Positions 14,996-16,587 of a stretch of DNA of 16,587 bases are shown here, one piece after another (positions within the stretch are counted from its first letter, which is position 1; each line of letters starts with the position of its first letter). Position numbers and translations under genes: made by a program. The notes beneath the pieces are model-generated. The model worked only from the letters and a program-made list of their open reading frames with translations, was not told where the DNA came from and made no database searches. The stretch lies in NCBI GenBank assembly GCA_019420345.1, contig JAHZHI010000049.1:1-16587 (forward strand), given 5' to 3'. Source of the stretch: Peptococcaceae bacterium. GTDB lineage: Bacteria; Bacillota; Peptococcia; Peptococcales; Peptococcaceae.

Positions 14996-16529
14996 AGTCG
15001 TTATTTTCAGCGATGCGCTGTTCTTCGATTGGATAGTAGGTCCAGATGCCGACTTCGGAAAGGGATGGGTGCGGCACCATGGTTTCACGCACGGTGCGAT
15101 GTTTGTGCGGATCAAGGTGGCGGTGAAGGTGGATGGCGCGCAGATGCTTGGTTTCTTCGCTGGCGATGTCTTCGTTCAATGGCACGAGCACGGTGTCGCC
15201 GCTGTTCATCAGATTGAGGAACGGCTGGATAAGGGTGGAAGCGAATGGCCCAACAGCGTGCATGCCAAGCAGATCGTCGGTTTCATCGTCGATGATGAGC
15301 TTGGCAAAGGCACGGTCGTCACTGCCAGGCTCATACCCGAGGGCATAGCCTTTGGCTGTGGCGGCGTATGGGTTTAGCCCGATGCGCACGCGGTGTCCTT
15401 GTTCGCGCGCCTGTTGTTCAGTGAGGCCGACATCGGCCACTTCCGGATGGGTGAAGGTGACGGCTGGCACCAGATCATAGCGAGCCCAGCGCTTGTCGGT
15501 TGTGCTCTTGGACTTGTAATGGTTGTAAGCTAAGATGTCTGCTTCGTAGTTGGCTTTGTGGCGGAACTGCTGGCGGCCGTTGATGTCCCCGAGGGCGTAA
15601 ACCCCGTCTACACTGGTTTCGAGAAATTCATTGGTGCGAATCCAGCCGCGATTGTCCAGAGCGATGGATGTATTTTCGAGACCTAGGCCATCGGTAGCAG
15701 GGACAATGCCGGGACAGATGAAGAGGTCATCGGCTTCGATGTCCTCCAGCGCACCGGTGGCGCGGTCTTCAATCGTCAAAACGATGCGGCCGTTTTCTTG
15801 ACGAACGGCTGGTGTTTCTTTGTTGAAATAGAGGGTGATGCCGTCGGCTTCAAGGTTCTTTTTGCAAGCGGCAGAACATGCTTCATCGCTTTTGGGAAGC
15901 AGGCGTACATTGTGCTGCACCAGCTGCACACGGGCACCGAAAGCACGGAAAATATGCGCGAATTCACAACCAATAGCGCCGCCGCCGACAACGATGATAT
16001 CCTTGAAAGGTTCAGCAGGATATTTTTCGCCAAAAAAGCTTTCGCTCGTGTAATAGTCAATGGCATCGATGCCCTGCATTGCAGGGATCTTGGTTTTGCC
16101 GCCGGTGGCGATGTAGATGCGGTCGGCGGTCATTGGTGCGCTCACCGTTCCGTCAGCATAATGCACTTCGATGGTGTGGTCGTCGGTGAAGTGTGCTGTC
16201 CCTTCGTACACATCGGTGTGAGGCTCATCGAGATAAAACTGGCGCAGTCCTTTGCTTTCGTCTATTTTGTTCCAGACGCGTTCCGACACTTTGCCCCAAT
16301 CGAAGGTAATTTCACCGGCATAGAGGCCGAGCGTGTCGGCTTCGCGCATTTCATAGAGACGGTCCGCCGCAGTGACAAGCACTTTGGTTGGAATGCAGCC
16401 GCGTGTGAGGCAGGTGCCGCCAAACTTGCCGCGTTCAATTTGAGCGCAGCGCTTGCCTGCCAGCTGTGCGGCTTCAAGCACAATGTTGGCGGCGCCAGTG
16501 CCAATAACGATCATATCATAATGGTTCAT
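14994..16529 (-). CDS. FAD-dependent pyridine nucleotide-disulfide oxidoreductase (dihydrolipoamide dehydrogenase/mycothione reductase-like)
   Basis: A 511-residue flavoprotein disulfide reductase. The FAD-binding start YDMIVIGTGAANIVLEA has GxGxxN (G10, G12, N15) where most lipoamide dehydrogenases have a third Gly. The redox disulfide is CLTRGC (C40, C45) in GGTCLTRGCIPTK, a variant also known from mycothione reductases. The NAD(P) site is GGGAIG (182-187). ALGDINGRQQFRHKANYEA is the second FAD contact. The C-terminal dimerisation domain ends with the catalytic pair in HPSLSE (H487, E492). The segment 461-482, just before it, is unusual, with six histidines. I chose the ATG at 16529 with the strong AGGAGG at 16536-16541; a longer frame to 16580 lacks similarity. 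No 2-oxoacid dehydrogenase subunits or lipoyl proteins lie nearby, so the disulfide substrate is open: lipoamide or a low-molecular-weight thiol. Confidence 0.88.
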   Translation of the reverse strand: MNHYDMIVIGTGAANIVLEAAQLAGKRCAQIERGKFGGTCLTRGCIPTKVLVTAADRLYEMREADTLGLYAGEITFDWGKVSERVWNKIDESKGLRQFYLDEPHTDVYEGTAHFTDDHTIEVHYADGTVSAPMTADRIYIATGGKTKIPAMQGIDAIDYYTSESFFGEKYPAEPFKDIIVVGGGAIGCEFAHIFRAFGARVQLVQHNVRLLPKSDEACSAACKKNLEADGITLYFNKETPAVRQENGRIVLTIEDRATGALEDIEADDLFICPGIVPATDGLGLENTSIALDNRGWIRTNEFLETSVDGVYALGDINGRQQFRHKANYEADILAYNHYKSKSTTDKRWARYDLVPAVTFTHPEVADVGLTEQQAREQGHRVRIGLNPYAATAKGYALGYEPGSDDRAFAKLIIDDETDDLLGMHAVGPFASTLIQPFLNLMNSGDTVLVPLNEDIASEETKHLRAIHLHRHLDPHKHRTVRETMVPHPSLSEVGIWTYYPIEEQRIAENND

Positions 16530-16534
16530 GGCTG

Positions 16535-16542
16535 AACCTCCT
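16535..16542 (-). promoter_or_regulatory. Ribosome binding site of the disulfide reductase gene
   Basis: On the minus strand AGGAGGTT lies 5 nt before the ATG at 16529 and fixes the start. Between here and the window end (16543-16587) I see no convincing promoter or second gene. Confidence 0.85.
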
Positions 16543-16587
16543 ATTACAATAAATTTGGACAGGAAAGCCAGATCTTCCATCCAGCTT

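Noticed and set aside
14949..15377. Plus-strand frame starting at the terminator after the anti-sigma gene
   Set aside because: Its first codons are the terminator hairpin itself and the rest is antisense to the reductase C terminus; the nearest ribosome-like AAGGAG is about 15 nt away.
15798..16535. Plus-strand open frame (245 codons) opposite the disulfide reductase
   Set aside because: It is opposite the FAD and NAD domains, whose motifs are all intact on the minus strand; there is no ribosome site or known domain.
1..16587. Mobile elements, CRISPR arrays, tRNA or rRNA genes, phage genes
   Set aside because: I saw no transposase or integrase, no regularly spaced repeats and no tRNA-like cloverleaf or rRNA sequence in the short intergenic spaces; nearly all of the window is conserved coding sequence.

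Overview
This is a compact chromosomal segment of a low-to-moderate GC Gram-positive-lineage bacterium (Bacillota). The gene order asp23 family-nusB-xseA-xseB-ispA-dxs-tlyA-argR-recN matches the conserved Bacillus subtilis cluster (yqhY-nusB-folD-xseA-xseB-yqiD-dxs-yqxC-ahrC-recN). The alaS-ireB-ruvX-DUF1292 block is also a Bacillota arrangement. Inserting nadK between tlyA and argR, and the style of the proteins, suggest Negativicutes or Clostridia rather than Bacilli. That placement is inference; no rRNA or lineage-specific marker lies in the window.

Layout. Positions 1-90 hold two back-to-back terminator hairpins closing an upstream unit that lies outside the window. Positions 167-195 hold a promoter for the first operon (alaS, ireB, ruvX, DUF1292; 233-3879), which ends at a hairpin at 3911-3947. 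A second promoter with a perfect TATAAT box (4024-4052) starts an eleven-gene run on the plus strand (4102-13616): asp23/yqhY, nusB, xseA, xseB, ispA, dxs, tlyA, a membrane-anchored nuclease-like protein, nadK, argR and recN. Genes in this run overlap by 4-8 nt or are separated by at most 36 nt, and no internal terminator was seen. A strong hairpin follows recN (13651-13692). Next comes a small signalling unit: an ECF sigma factor (13773-14255) and a one-pass membrane protein that is probably its anti-sigma factor (14245-14913), behind an ECF-type promoter. A 17-bp hairpin (14952-14995) separates this unit from a convergent minus-strand gene for a flavoprotein disulfide reductase of the dihydrolipoamide dehydrogenase/mycothione reductase family (14994-16529).

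How the genes fit together. The first operon joins tRNA charging and alanine mischarge editing with a Ser/Thr-kinase-linked phosphoprotein and a Holliday-junction/rRNA-processing nuclease homologue. The long operon mixes transcription antitermination (NusB), DNA repair (XseAB, RecN, possibly the new nuclease-like protein), isoprenoid precursor synthesis (Dxs, IspA), rRNA methylation (TlyA), NADP supply (NadK) and arginine control (ArgR). Most of the window is well-conserved housekeeping. The less ordinary items are the tail-anchored RecB/Cas4-like PD-(D/E)XK protein in the repair operon, the sigma/anti-sigma pair with a duplicated ECF -35-like element, an inverted repeat on the alaS -35 box, and a histidine-rich segment just before the catalytic His-Glu motif of the disulfide reductase. 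I did not find a phage, transposon, CRISPR array or an obviously new multi-gene defence system.
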